Notes: generated from the sequence alone by a model not told the origin. A stretch of DNA of 64,000 bases from Sipunculus nudus (GCA_026874595.1 CM049313.1:61058659-61122658), one strand, 5' to 3'; shown: positions 12,833-25,258, counted from the first letter of the stretch. Made by a program: numbers and translations.

Positions 12833-15395
12833 CAGCGGCGAACTTAGCCTCATTGCCGCCCGGGGCGGTCTTAGAAATTGCCGCCCCTCTAACAAAACAT
12901 TACAAAACTGGATAACATATTGAAACATATCGTTTCAAATGTCCTTGTTACAGGCTTGTATTTGACAACAACGCAATTATATGGATTCACTGGCAGGGAA
13001 TTCTTCCGCCACATATTAAAGAGCAAACATCTCTTTGCTTATGTAAATCAAAAGATCGCTCGAAGCTCAAACAAGTATATTTCATTATGAAGTGAACAGA
13101 AAGGAATAAAACGTATAAATTGTAACTATTAACAGTTAACACTGCAGGATACACATATAATGCGGGAAATTTATCTTTCATCATTCATGTAAACACGATT
13201 TATAATTACTTTATACTCAACCTGGGAAATAAACTTTATTTGGTGAGTGTTATTCCATTCTCGACGCATACAAATACTTTGTGACATCTATAATTCCACC
13301 TCTTGTTATCGCATATGACAGGAGGTACACCTAATAGAGCTATTGAGATATGCATGGTACTGCTGCATGCAAGTCATATAGTCTTTACTAAAACAGCGTA
13401 ATTCATGAGTTAAGCATATATATGTTTAGGCAGGGTATGTTTATTTTTTTCACATAAAAATCCAATGTTAGGATAAACTGACTTTGTTTAATTAAAATAT
13501 CCTCAAATTTAAAAGCATACTTTAATTCAAGGCTACATCAAAATCATTTTAGAATTATAGTGATTATGCACTTTGCGAGGTTTTATTTATAAATTTATGA
13601 TTATTTGTTATTCAAAAAAGAATTTAAATAAATTTCAAGTAATGATATAATTTAGATATATGTAATAATTTAATTTCGAATGATTTGTCACAATATACAA
13701 CAATTGTCTGTAGGTAGTGGATAATGAAACAGTTAATAACAGAAATAACAGTACAGAAATAACAGTACAGGTAAATATATCTTTAATTTAAGTTTTGAAC
13801 TCTAAAAGTTCAACTGATACTTGATACGTATATTGAACATGTGGCTAAGCGGCCAGGGGAATTCATCCCGCCGGACAGTTATAATAGAATTATATTTAAA
13901 GTTAATATAATTCCTACATAGGTCTGGGTGTTTATTGGTTTTATTTACGTTACATAAAAGATCATGAAGGTCATATTGGTTAATCAAAAGACACAGGCAT
14001 TTAGGTAGTACGATAGTGTAAACGTCTGTATTTTTACGAAACTGATGTTAGAGTATGAAGAATCATGGAAAAAGGGCATTTCAGGTTGTTTCAGGCTGTT
14101 TAAATATCCTGGAATTTCGGGAATTCAAGGGTTCAAGAATGGGAATTCTTAATACTTTCCAAGGAAAGAGCAACACAATTCGTCAAAATATTTTTCGCAC
14201 AGTATGTACGACAGACACCCCACCCCCACTACCTGGTGCCATTGGTCTCCTGGTAGGGTTTTCCCTGGTGATTATCAGATGCTGCTAGGGATTTCTGTAA
14301 ACGACGACCGCCCTGAAATGCAGGCTTTTTGCATGATTGGTCAGTTTATCGATGGCGTTCTGACATTGGGAGACCACAGATCTAACAAAGAATAACTACA
14401 GATAGGTATTTCTTGCCTCTATAGAGATCGTCCGCAAATAATTTTTTCCACCGCCAAATTTTTAATCTCTGAAATTCTTGAAAAGGAACAAAAAAGCCAA
14501 ATTTGAACTTTTTGAAAAACCCTTCTGCCACTGATTACACTAAATCCCAGAAATGCCGGCCCCACAAATGTACAATTCGTTTGCTAATCGTTCTGTAGGT
14601 TCTACTGTCCAGTTTATAGTCCCTGGAATACTTGAACATGGGACATAAAGGCCTCATTTGTAATTTTTGTGGAACTCCTTATGCCACTGATTAAACTAAA
14701 TCCCAGAAATGCCCCCCCCCCCAAAAAAAAAATGGTGCAAAACGTTCGCTTATAATTTGGTAGGTTCCACTGTCCAGTTTATAATCCCTGGAATCTTGAA
14801 CATGAGATAAAAAGGCCAAATTTGTAATTTTTGTGGAACTCCTTATGTCACTGATTATACTTAATCCCAGAAATATGCAAATCTTTCGCTAATCATTTGG
14901 TAGGTTCTACTGTCGAGTTTATAATCACTGGAATACTAGAACATGGGACAAAAAGGCCAAATTTATAATTTTTGTGGAACTCCTTATGCCACTGATTAAA
15001 CTAAATCCCAGAAATGCCGCCCCAAAAATGTGCAAATCGTTCGCTAATCATTTGGTAGGTTCCACTGTCCAGTTTATAATCCCTGGAATACTTGAACATG
15101 GGACAAAAAGGCCAAATTCGTAATTTTTGTGGAACTCCTTATGTCACTTATTAAACTAAATCCCAGAAATGCCGCCCCAAAAATGTGCAAATCGTTCGCT
15201 AATCATCTGGTAGGTTCCACTGTCAAGTTTATAATCCCTGTAATACTTGAACATTGGACAAAAAGGTCAAATTTGTATTTTTGCGGAACTCCTTGTGCCA
15301 CTCATTTAACTGATTCCCCGAAATGCCGCCCCTCAAAATGTGCCGCCCGGGGCGGACCGCCCCTGCCGCCCCCCCCCCCCTTAGGTACGTCATTG
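12833..15395. mobile_element. 2.56-kb hAT-like non-autonomous element with 8-bp target duplication
   Basis: The left end is CAGCGGCGAACTTAG and the right end, reversed, is CAATGACGTACCTAAG, both fitting the CAGNGGCGNA pattern common in hAT elements. Each end continues into GCCGCCCGGGGCGG. The eight bases TTCGAGGC occur directly before (12825-12832) and after (15396-15403) the element, the target-duplication length of hAT. The surrounding GCATTC repeat field resumes on the far side, confirming insertion into the Harbinger remnant. No transposase is visible inside. Confidence 0.85.
14440..15330 (+). repeat. 155-bp tandem repeat inside the hAT-like element, about 6 units
   Basis: The word AAATCCCAGAAATGCC (or a variant) falls near 14542, 14698, 14862, 15003, 15158 and 15312. 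Units share TTGGTAGGTTC, CACTGTCCAGTTTATAATCC, ACTTGAACATGGGAC and GGAACTCCTTATG. One unit has lost the GCCGCCCC block and one has a C/A homopolymer expansion. Confidence 0.85.
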
Positions 15396-15535
15396 TTCGA
15401 GGCGGATTCGAAGCGCATTCTTAGTTTTACAACGGCATTCCTTCAAAGTTGTATGAATTAAGTCGACTTGAAATTCCCTCCCTTTTTTGAAAATTTATTG
15501 CGGCTGGTCCTGCTTGAATAAGTGTGACGGGAATT

Positions 15536-16194
15536 TTTAGATATTATGACGCCTTTCATTCAATTTTCCAAGGTCAGAGGCCTCAATTCACCAGAATATT
15601 TAATAGAAGCAAAATAATCGTTATACATAATTTATACATTGTGAATATGATTGGACAATGGCATTTATTAATACCAAAGTCAAGAAATAATGGTATAAAG
15701 TAGGTTTACTTATATTTTGGTATATATCATGTAAAAAAAACCCTGTTGATCTGACCGTATTATATATTTTCAAACCTCTACCGTACGATATCAGGTTACC
15801 ATATTCACAGTCCAAGGTAGACAAAGACCTAGTGGTAGAAAAGTCTATTTGTTTTTGTAATGCCTATATCTTACTATGCGTTTGGCTCAACATATATGTG
15901 CCTATATAATATACTACATTTCATTCACTTTTATGTATGATCAAACGTCTTCATTTTTCAGACACTGAAGAATACTCAAAACAGAGCATTGAACCTGGCC
16001 TGCCGGATCCATTATAATGTGATCGGGTGTGGTGAAACATTTTTTTCCACGAAAAACCTAGCTCCAAATATAAAATAATTGACCGTGGGCGAGCTACTCG
16101 CCTTTGTATGAATCAATAACCTAAATCTAATAAGTATTGACATTTCGTTTGATAAATATTATGCTTAGTTTTTTATAATGAGGAAGATAATCTG
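15536..16194. other. Unannotated AT-rich spacer
   Basis: No repeat or coding signal that I can support. Confidence 0.3.
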
Positions 16195-16623
16195 TATTTT
16201 TTCCGATGGTCTTATTCCAACCTTGGTCATGAAAATCTGGGATATCATTTTTGACCAATTACCATGGTTTCCGGCTGAAATATTAAAGAAAAGAGGGATC
16301 ATCAAAGGAGACCCAAAGTCGCATGTAAAATTTTAAAACATGGACTAAACATTTTTAAATTGTTTTCATTTGAAACTTCGACCATGAAAATCTTGGTGTA
16401 GACACAATGTTCGACCAATTATCATGGTTGGTTCTTGACATATTAAAGAAATAAGAATCATAAAAAATGGCGGACCTAATTTGCTTATTGAATTTTTAAA
16501 TACGTGATGAATTGTTGTTAATATTGTTTCATACGAATCTTTCACCATGAAAATCAAGGTCTAGACACGATGTTCGACCAGTTATATTGGTTAGTTCTAG
16601 AGATATCGAAGAAAAAATCATTT
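16195..16623 (+). repeat. 165-bp tandem array, left part (interrupted)
   Basis: Three units carry CCATGAAAATC (or TCATGAAAATC), TGTTCGACCAATTATCATGG and ATATTAAAGAAA, at about 16227, 16380 and 16545. The array stops inside a unit at the start of the large element and resumes at 22695. Confidence 0.75.
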
Positions 16624-16639
16624 TACTAAAAAAATAACT

Positions 16640-17080
16640 TATTTAAAATAAGTAGAAAAATCTTAAAATAAGTAAAATTATCTTGGGAGTAAGATAAGGA
16701 ATATTTTCTTGTTAGCTATAAGGAATATTTTCTTATTTCAAGGAAAATTTACTTGAAATAGTTTCTTATTTCAAGGAATATTTACTAGATTGACTTTCTT
16801 ATTTCAAGGAATATTTACTAGATTTAGTTTCTTATTTCAAGTAAATATTTACTTGATTTAGTTTCTTATTTCAAGAAAAAATTACTCAGCTTTTTTCAAG
16901 GAAAATTTTCTAGTCCAAGGAATATTTACTTAATTCAAGAATTTTTTTTCAAGAAAAATTCTCTTGATTTAAGCAAAATGGGAGTCAAATAAGAAATATT
17001 GACTAGGACAAGTAACATTTCCTTGAATAAGGAATATGACTTGTTCAATCCTTCTAGTTCAAGAAAATCCTGCTGAAGCA
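16640..17080 (+). repeat. 33-bp subterminal minisatellite of element A
   Basis: Repeats of GAATATTTACTAGATTTAG plus TTTCTTATTTCAAG, at least six clear copies and more degraded ones. Confidence 0.75.
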
Positions 17081-19890
17081 ATTGTCACCTGCATTAATTC
17101 AGTATTACATTTAGCTTGATGCATGATGGTTCTAAATTATAGCATAATACATGACAACTTGAATATCAAAAGTGTCTACAAACAATAGTAATATTAACAA
17201 ATGCAACTTTCAACTACATCTCTTTTATTTCATTTATGTGTGTATCAAACAGTATATATGATACAATCAAACATAGATCTACTGTCATCTACATATATAT
17301 AATACATATACACTTAATGATATAATGGTACAGATAATTATAAGGCTAAATCCTTGCAGGTTCCTCTCTGAATATAAAGTTGATGTAAAAAACACCAGCT
17401 GTTGAAACAAAGGCCCTCTAGATAAAATCACTGACAATCATAATAAAATTGTAACAGAATGCATAAAAAAATATAAACATATATACTAGATTGTAAGAAT
17501 ATATGTATATATACAGTGACTATAACAACTTCCAACTGATTTTATCCACACACCATCAATATAAAAAATATACAATCTGAGAATATATATAATTATTTAG
17601 GAAACACTGACCTTTTTTATGATTGTCAGCTTGTAAATTAGTACCACTATATTGTTAAATGAATATATCTAAATTATCTAATACCTTTTGCAAAGTATTC
17701 ACACAATGTCTGGTATTTATTCAGTTTAAGTTTAAGTTGTTGAGAATCCAGAATATACAAATTTCACACATTCAAAAAATGACCTGGTTTTAAGGCTTTA
17801 ATTTATATTTTGAAATTATACTATTATATTCACTTGGACTACTTTCTCATCAGTCTGTACACTAGACAGAGCAAGAGTCTTATAACAATTTATATAATAT
17901 TAATATTACAGACATCATAATGAGAACTTTAATGAGAATATTAAAATATTTTTATTTTTAAAAAACATGTATCAGAAAAAACTTCAAAGCAATCTCAGCT
18001 ATGAAACCAATATATGTGTAAAAAATAACCCAAGGATAAGAAAACCCTAGAAATTATACGAGGAGTAAACTAGAAGTTTAATTTTATTAACTGAAATAGT
18101 TATATAAATTTTGATTATATATACATAGTATCATGTGACAGCTGATACAGCTATGAGTCGCAATGTCATAAGTGAAACATATTGACATCTTTAATCAGTA
18201 CTTGTCTGAGTAAAATTTTTAAATTTTGTCATATTTTATATTTTGTTTAATTTTGCAATAAATATAGGTTAACAAGCTAAAACACTTGGAAAAGACCTTG
18301 AAATTTAGATTAATATTATCAACTGCATCTTTGTCTATCATTAATTTGCTTCTTAAATTCCCAAATAGTAAAGAACAATATATATTTTTTTTCATTATAA
18401 AAATTGTAATGAAAAATGTCTAAGTGACTGCATGGTGTTGTTTGGAAACATTTTCATCAATCGATACAAGGTCCATCCAAAATTAATATTTGCAAGGGAA
18501 TTCCCTGTTCCTCATTAAATATCAAATTCCTTTTCCATTAATTTTTCTTAAAGTTGTTATAATAAACCAAAAAAAAATTATTTAATTATTGTTTATTGTT
18601 ATGTTGTTGGTCAAAACAAATACAAGATGAGTTGGGTTGGACACCTGGACCATGAGCTTGCTGGCTGCCCAGTATATACCCCACTTAATGCTTGCATAAT
18701 TAGCCTGAAAGTTCAACAAGGGGACATACAGAGGGGCTTCAGTATAGCATTTCATTATTTAGAAGCTGAAATCCTTACGTGTATGAAAATGATATGAAAA
18801 TAAAATCAACAGTGCTTAAAGGGCCATGGCCAAAGTTGGGCAAACTTTAAGGTACTGATTTTATATTTTTGGTACTGACTTATAAAATTTGAAAAATTCA
18901 GATCTAATATTTGGTATACAATTGAATCTTGTTTAAATGAAGTTATATCCCTGAAAAAAAAACTCTCTAGCTTCTGAATTCTTATGTTAAGTGAGTAAAT
19001 AGATTTCCTGATTTTTTACAAGGTGCATTATGTTCGGGCCCATAACTTCAACAAATTATGCAATACTGACCTTATTTCTGGTATATACTTAGGTAATGTA
19101 TAGAAAAATATGTATTCTAGGTATGATCAAAAACAGATCAGTGGTTATGATATTAGGCAGTCCTGAAGTGTGACAATGGCGTTTAAATGGAAAATTGAGG
19201 TTTTCTCTTAATATCTTGAAGGAACGAAGACATATTGACCCACTTTTCAGTACCCTAGGAGATGCTGGGGACATCTAACTGTATGCCGAATTTTGGACTT
19301 GTAGGTCCAATGGTGTCGAAACGTCCTTGTCTTACGGACAGAAAGAAGGATGGACGGATAAATCACGGCCAATGGACCACGACTATAGCTCAGATGACTT
19401 ATATTCAGCTGAGATAATTATCTCAGGAATGGGAGGAACATTTTCCCAGATTTATTTTTATAATTGTTAGCTATTAACTGCCAAAAAATAAAGAAAGCAT
19501 GCATAGAACCCTTCAAAGCTGCCTAGCTGTTGATTATCCACATATTTGGAAACTTTCTTTGGATTTGGACTGTAGAAATTTTCTGTAGATTTGTAAAATC
19601 CATAGGAAAAAAACTGAAATCCTGTATTTGTGGTTATTTTCAAAAGTGTCCACTCTTTATCCTGCATTTGTCCATAGTCTGCTCTTTTCTGTGGATTTTT
19701 TGTGAAGCATCCACTCTCTTCAATGAAGGGTTTTCTCAGTGTGATTGTCTCTGTGGTAACATTTTTGTAAAATTATCTGAGGAAATTCTTAACATCCAAC
19801 AAACATCAAAATATTGCTGTAGTTGCATCTACATATGAGAAAAATAAATGAAAATACTGAATAAAGTGTAATAGTTATTTATCGTTATAG
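17080..19890. other. Non-coding interior of element A
   Basis: AT-rich. The block at about 18820-19400 (AAAGGGCCATGGCCAAAG ... GGACGGATAAATCACGGCC ... ATTCAGCTGAGATAATT) looks like a degraded member of a common interspersed repeat, ending in an imperfect palindrome near 19408-19425. No supported coding exon; the frames at 19467-19838 have no recognisable content. Confidence 0.35.
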
Positions 19891-19898
19891 GATGCAGG

Positions 19899-20007
19899 TT
19901 AAATCTTGCTTAGTTGTTGCTTATCCCAAATGGTTTCAGAATATCCCTCAGCTTGTGCCTTATAGTATAGGCTTGATCTCATCATACTTCTTGCATGGTG
20001 ATCATGT
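19899..20007 (-). CDS. Candidate terminal coding exon, unknown protein (inside element A)
   Basis: On the minus strand a pyrimidine-rich tract ending CTTTCCAG precedes base 20007. From 20006 there is an open frame of 35 codons that begins HDHHARSMMRSS, continues YYKAQAEGYSETIWDKQQLS and ends at a TAA at 19899. The composition is charged and non-repetitive, unlike random AT-rich translation. It needs two bases from an upstream exon, so it does not join directly in phase to the candidate exon at 20941-21053; another exon would be required. I do not recognise the protein. It may belong to the element or be a captured host exon. Splicing and coding are both inferred. Confidence 0.3.
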
Positions 20008-20940
20008 CTGGAAAGGAAATCAAAACAGTTTACTAAAATTGTGTATAGTATACTGCAGGTACATGACAGGGCAATCAGAAGTGATTCATGAAAAATTGGC
20101 AGTCATACAGATTTACTAGTGACAGAGCAGTCATTTCTTACAAAATATTTTTTTGTTGTAGTTCAGGCATAATTTTACATTTTATGGGCTGAATTTGCAG
20201 TTTTACGCTTCAGTGTATATTGAAACAGCTCAATTACAAAATTAGAAATTATTAATAAAATTCCATGAAAATATGTAATTAATTACATCAGTAAACGTTA
20301 CTTTTCCAAGTTTTCCTCCTAATACATCTACAGAAAAACTTAGTGTATAGTGGCTAAGTTGTCATTGTCAATGACATATATATTCTTCTGTGCAGCCTAG
20401 ATTTGAGGTCAGGACATATTGTGACCAATTAACAGACACTTTAATTAAAATTGAACAAAAATTTAATTTTACTATTATGTATTTCTGCTCCCCTATATGG
20501 ATATGTAACAAATAAACAGATCCCTCTTACTACTTGATGATTTTAAATTATCTCTGTTGTTTTTATTTGCCATTTCTGGGGTTTTCTGTTTCTTCAAGCA
20601 GCAGAAAGGAGAGGATATAAAATACCATTTATTAAATGTTTCTTAGCACCAGAACATCATAAAATATACAATTATAATACTTTGTGAGTTTAAATAATGT
20701 TTATTAAAAATTTGTAATGATGATCATGAGGCATGGTGGGAAAGATATACATATTTGAGTTAACAGGTCTCAGTTGTTTTCATGCAAGCCCTGTAAGTCC
20801 ATATATACATGTTGACTCATTGACAGTACATTGACAGTACCGATTACTGCTCATTCTCAATCAAAAGTGCTTATAAGAGCTTTTACATATTTTTTTATAC
20901 ATTTTGATTTAAGATGAAACAGATGAATATGTATGCTTAC

Positions 20941-21053
20941 TTGAATTTTCTTCTCTTCTTTCTCCATGACCGTTAGATCTGCACCATTTGAACTATCCTC
21001 CGTGACTGTGACTAAACTGGTCATTATATGTCCTGTGAGCCAGGCTTGACACA
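20941..21053 (-). CDS. Candidate first coding exon, unknown protein (inside element A)
   Basis: Minus strand: acceptor-like TAAGCAG before 21053, an ATG at 21024, 28 codons (MTSLVTVTEDSSNGADLTVM then EKEEKKIQ), then a strong donor CAA|GTAAGC at 20940. The peptide is acidic-then-lysine-rich and hydrophilic. No family is recognised. It ends in phase 0. Without a matching downstream exon it stays a candidate. Confidence 0.3.
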
Positions 21054-21287
21054 CTGCTTACTGTAACCTGATATGCTGGGGCTGGCCCCAAGGCCAAGAT
21101 GCAGATGGCTGGGTGACAGCTTGATTAAGTGCAAGCATTCGAGAGTGCACAGTCATGTTTCTTGTTGGCATTATATATATAGTACCTTTACAATTTTAAT
21201 TAGTTGATTTTTCAGATGAGTAGAACATCATTCAGATTAGTCTAAATCAGAACACCATTATTTGTCAGAGAAATATATGCAATACAT

Positions 21288-21333
21288 GTATCTCTCTGTA
21301 TCTCATTCTCTCTCTCTCTTTCACTCTCTCTCA

Positions 21334-21370
<37 letters not shown>

Positions 21371-21402
21371 TAATGTATATATTAATGTATATATTAATGT
21401 GC
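21288..21402. repeat. (TC)n-(TA)n compound microsatellite
   Basis: TC-rich run, then AT dinucleotides, then three TTAATGTATATA units. Confidence 0.9.
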
Positions 21403-21719
21403 AAAAAAAAATTATTATCCATATCATTTTATAAATATATTATAATACATTGTCCAACAATCAGAGTTTTTTTTTTACAAAATTATTTTGAATAAAAATA
21501 TAGCCATATTCATATTCTAGGTGCTTTTCTAAACATATTGATATGTTAGATGCCTTATCTTGGTTGTAGAGTTTTATTGTTTTTTTTGGTGTAAAGTCCA
21601 TCTCCAGGTGAAATATCTATATCTATAGAGCGTTTTCTGAACCAAGTATGTTCTGAGTCAGGCAATTTTGAGGTAATCTGCAGAAATTAATTACCATATT
21701 TTCTGAATTCTGCACTTCT

Positions 21720-22694
21720 CTGAAAATTTGTAAAAAAACTTCTGCAAACTTATGATATCAGTTGAAATTTAATTGATCTACATACAGTTTTGAGAAAATC
21801 TACAGCCAGGTTGTCTCTGATACCACATGCAGAAGTATTTTGATACAAGTGATATTTTTATATCAGTTGAAACTTTTTTTATTTATTTTTAGTGAAAATC
21901 TCATGAGGAAAATGAGGTCATTCACAACCTGAATTTTATCTAAGAATTCTTGATATAAGTCCCTCATTTCTCTCATAAAAGTAATATATATATATATATA
22001 TGTATACAGACCAGTCATAATATGCAAGACATTTCAAGTAGTAAGAACTGAAGGCATAAAGTCATGTATATTAGCTCCTTGCATTTGCAGTTCCTTGATT
22101 TAAGGAAATATTTCTTAAAATGATATACATGACAATGAAAGCTGCAACCTCATAGAAACAAGGAAAATTTTCTTTTCTATGTCAGGTTATGGCTACAAAA
22201 CAAGAAATTCATTTTTTGCAGTGTACCCCCTGAATTTTCCAGTAAGTTCTGTTATTCGTTTGTGTCTGATACCCCATGTAGGTGTAACTTGATAAGTTAT
22301 AACTTATAGCATCATTTGAAATTTATTTTTTATAATGAATTTCTCATGAGGAAGAATTAAGGTCATTCATACTTTCATTCATTCATTAACCATGTATTCT
22401 ACTATTGACCTAGCTTGATGCATATATTAATGTACCTCACATTCGTAGTTTCCTGGTTTGAGGAGATATTTCTTGAAATAAGATATGAGACCTTGAAAGC
22501 TGTAACCTCATAGTAAACTTTTCTTGAATCTAGGAATCTTTCCTAGAAACAAGGAAAATTTTCTTATCTAAGTCAGTTTATGGCTACAAGCCCAGGATTT
22601 AAGAAGATTTTCTTATTAATTTCCTTGTTTCAAGAAAAAAATTCTCATTTCAAGGAAAATTAACTTGGTTAAGTAAGGCATTTTTTTTGCAGTG
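21720..22694 (+). repeat. Tandem duplication of about 460 bp at the right end of element A
   Basis: Two diverged copies (about 21720-22222 and 22223-22694). Shared words include CTGATACC (21817, 22266), CTCATGAGGAA, GGTCATTCA, AAACAAGGAAAATTTTCTT and GTCAG-TTATGGCTACAA. Each ends in TTTTTTGCAGTGT, so the terminal inverted-repeat word is itself present twice. Confidence 0.7.
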
Positions 22695-22800
22695 TGGCGG
22701 CACTAGTTTGCATATAAAAATTTAAAAAAAGAAATAAGTCGTTGTTAATATGGTTTCATTTGAACCTTTGGCCATGAATTGCATATAAAAAAACTGCATA
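22695..22800 (+). repeat. 165-bp tandem array, right part
   Basis: TGGCGGCACTAGTTTGCATA ... GTTGTTAATATGGTTTCATT ... GGCCATGAA aligns with 16469-16555 of the left array, so it is the continuation of the interrupted unit. Confidence 0.7.
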
Positions 22801-22891
22801 AGGTCGTCGTGAGGACAACCAATCTTATATTTGGGCCCCACCATCACAAATCCATTAAAAACCTTGTACTATAGAATTTTCATAGTTTCGC

Positions 22892-22892
<1 letters not shown>

Positions 22893-22939
<47 letters not shown>

Positions 22940-22945
22940 ATATAG
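22893..22945. repeat. (TA)n microsatellite
   Basis: Uninterrupted AT dinucleotides followed by imperfect copies. Confidence 0.9.
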
Positions 22946-23678
22946 GATAGCTGTAGGATATTCCATATACCCTTAAATAGATACACCCCTCCTAAACTAT
23001 ATGGATTTATACCCATTAATGCTCGGATGATCAGTTAGGCTGCCCGATGGGTCAGAGGGGGACAGAAAATCACTTAAAGGTAGCGGGCCTGGGGATGGAC
23101 CACACTCAATGGCTCTTAGGTTAGTAGTCACGGTCTCCGTGTATATAAGGATGGACGTAGTTAAGCACCGGCAAATAAAGAAAATATGAAACATATGTAC
23201 ACTGCATTCATATATTATTAATGCGTTTCAATGTATCCGCAATTTTTTTCTGCATTGTCCGTATATATAGTACGCAAAACAATCTGATCCATTTTTTTTA
23301 GAATGACGTTTTCCAATGTGTACACATGGAAGCGCTCAGCGGAAAAAGGACCACCAAATTCGATGGGGAAGAAATGCAGGCGCTTTCCGGCTGTTAAAAA
23401 AAAGAATACACTTCCCACACAGCCTGGGAGTCAGATCACTGGGTGCAGTTTAAATACATTAATGCTAAAACAACAATACCCTGTATATCCATATTGTCAG
23501 TGGGCTTTATGCCCTGAGTCGTCGCCCCCTTTTTGTTCCAGTAACACACGACCGAGATCAATATACCGTCTTATTAATAATCATTCCCGACGGTTGTCCT
23601 GTATCAAACAATCAATACACTGCCTGCCGTAAATTTCTATTGGAAATCCATCATCAAACGTTCCCTAATGCAAATGGT

Positions 23679-23729
<51 letters not shown>

Positions 23730-24621
23730 CCAACCGCATGGCAGTATCACACTAGTCTCGTGGGTAAGTCTCGCATATATTTCTCAATTGCTACATGATG
23801 GCATATTTATCAGTTAAAAAGACTCGCATATTTGTCAATTTTAAAAATAACTCACATGTTTGTCAATTTCAGGCAAACCAACATATATTTCAGTATTTTA
23901 TGATTGACTGTCTTCTGATAACAAATATGTTATGTCTCATTGTTTCTGAATAACCCCCCCCCCCCCCCCCCGCTCTTTTTATACGTATACCGTCTTGACC
24001 CACTTTCATGATGACTAATGCTGTGGAACTAACGCGGTTGTATAATGTTATTTCAAGGACCTTAATTAATGTCCAGCACGGAACGATACAAAATTGACTT
24101 CCTTTACAAAATGTCAAAAGAATGTGCACCTATTGGATTTAATTTTTCATCACAAAAGAAATTATAAACAGCTTTTTTAATGATATATACTTAATAATAT
24201 ATATTGATATACTGAGTATATGATCATCAAATTCTGTTACAAAGAAGACTAATAACCCTCTGAATAATTTTAATCGACACATTTCCTCATATACCCTGTC
24301 AATAAGGATGGGTGGTGGGTCATGAAGCGCTTGCACCTTAAGATTTGTTATTTTTAATATCATATAATTTTCTGAATAAAAGCTCTAAAGCTCTAAAAAC
24401 ATTTTGATAGCTTGCATGTTTAACATTACCGAGCTGATGGTGGAGGATTTCTGTAGCCCATTTCTTATCCATTCTGATTCACTCTTTTAGATCAATCTAT
24501 ATTTTGTGATTGATCGCTTTTCATTGTTTTTTAATTAATATATACTTTACCATGTTCTCGAGGCTGAATGCACGACTATTTCGCTTAATCAAGCCTGTTC
24601 ATAAACGCGATATTTCTTCAG
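22946..24621. other. Unannotated region with (TA)n and poly-C tracts
   Basis: Contains a (TA)n run at 23682-23727 and a poly-C run at 23955-23971. A TATATAAGG word at about 23141 and a donor-like TCGTGG|GTAAGT at about 23763 are isolated signals. The frames at 23303-23632 and 22997-23194 have no recognisable domain; I do not call them genes. Confidence 0.3.
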
Positions 24622-24843
24622 TGCGGTGACTGCATGATGACGTTGGGTTTGCGTTACCTGACGAAGGATATTTTTTGTAGAACCATGAATGGTCGTAGAC
24701 TTTGCTACGTGCCCCATTTCACCACACGGGATCTAACCGGCGCGGAATTCGGCGTAGAAAACGACATGGATAAAATCAACAGAGCGATTCCGACCGCAAC
24801 GCCACTGTGTCAATTATTCAACACCGTCATAAAGACGATTTGA
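24622..24843 (+). CDS. Candidate terminal exon of an unknown gene
   Basis: The acceptor TATTTCTTCAG ends at 24621. From 24622 an uninterrupted frame of 73 codons starts CGDCMMTLGLRYLTK, contains NGRRLCYVPHFTTRDLTGAE and ends ATPLCQLFNTVIKTI before TGA at 24841-24843. The block is clearly more GC-rich than its AT-rich surroundings and the peptide has balanced composition, which favours a real exon. The in-frame ATG at 24634 would also allow a 69-residue single-exon protein. I do not recognise the sequence, and I see no upstream exon that clearly joins it and no AATAAA just downstream. Could be host gene, gene fragment or processed remnant. Confidence 0.4.
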   Translation, partial: CGDCMMTLGLRYLTKDIFCRTMNGRRLCYVPHFTTRDLTGAEFGVENDMDKINRAIPTATPLCQLFNTVIKTI

Positions 24844-25146
24844 CCACCATGAAACGATGTTGATCGATTATTCCTTGTTAAAATTTAAAAACCAGAAATT
24901 AAGGAAACGTCCCAGAATAATTCCACAAAACCATCATTATCGGTATGTATTTTGTCATTTTACAAATGTTCGTAACATTTGTAACAACAGAAATGTTCGT
25001 CATTATGTTAAATTGTCCGTATATCTATTGCTTTTCAACACCGTTACCCATATATACATATTTCTCGAATGATGGAAATAGGAATGCTTTCTTAATTTTG
25101 GAACATAGCCCACACTATCAACACGCAAATCAGTGGCGTCAATTTA

Positions 25147-25258
25147 TCTTCCAGGGTGTGTGTGTGGGGGGGGGGGGGGGGTGACAGTGAGACACACACA
25201 CTGTCTCTCTCTCACACACACACAAACACACACACATATACATATATATATATTTAGC
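25147..25258. repeat. Compound (GT)n-(G)n-(CA)n-(TA)n microsatellite
   Basis: Direct reading: GTGTGTGTG, a G run, then CACACACA and ATATATAT blocks. Confidence 0.9.

Larger units (their letters stand above)
11730..15535 (-). mobile_element. Deleted PIF/Harbinger-like element interrupted by a hAT-like insertion
   Basis: The ends share a CCCATCACACT / CCCGTCACACT terminal word (about 11731 and, inverted, about 15520). Both subterminal zones (11805-12240; 12515-12830 continuing at 15404-15460) are packed with GCATTCGA / GCATTCTAACTGCATTC words spaced at about 10-20 bases. The middle holds the start of a Harbinger-type transposase on the minus strand (12447-12240). The right subterminal zone is cut by the element at 12833-15395. 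The three-base target duplication could not be fixed. Confidence 0.6.
16624..22694. mobile_element. 6.07-kb CACT-ended element of unknown class (element A)
   Basis: The sequence lies exactly between two halves of the 165-bp array. Its right end reversed is CACTGCAAAAAAAATGCC followed by TTACTTAACC. Its left end is the similar TACTAAAAAAATAACTTATTTAA. Both subterminal zones are dense in ATTTCTTATTTCAAGGAA / TTTCCTTGAAATAAG words (left 16640-17080 with a unit of about 33 bases; right about 22130-22190 and 22440-22680). The interior lacks a recognisable transposase but holds two exon-like blocks on the minus strand. Superfamily unknown; the target duplication cannot be resolved. Confidence 0.6.
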
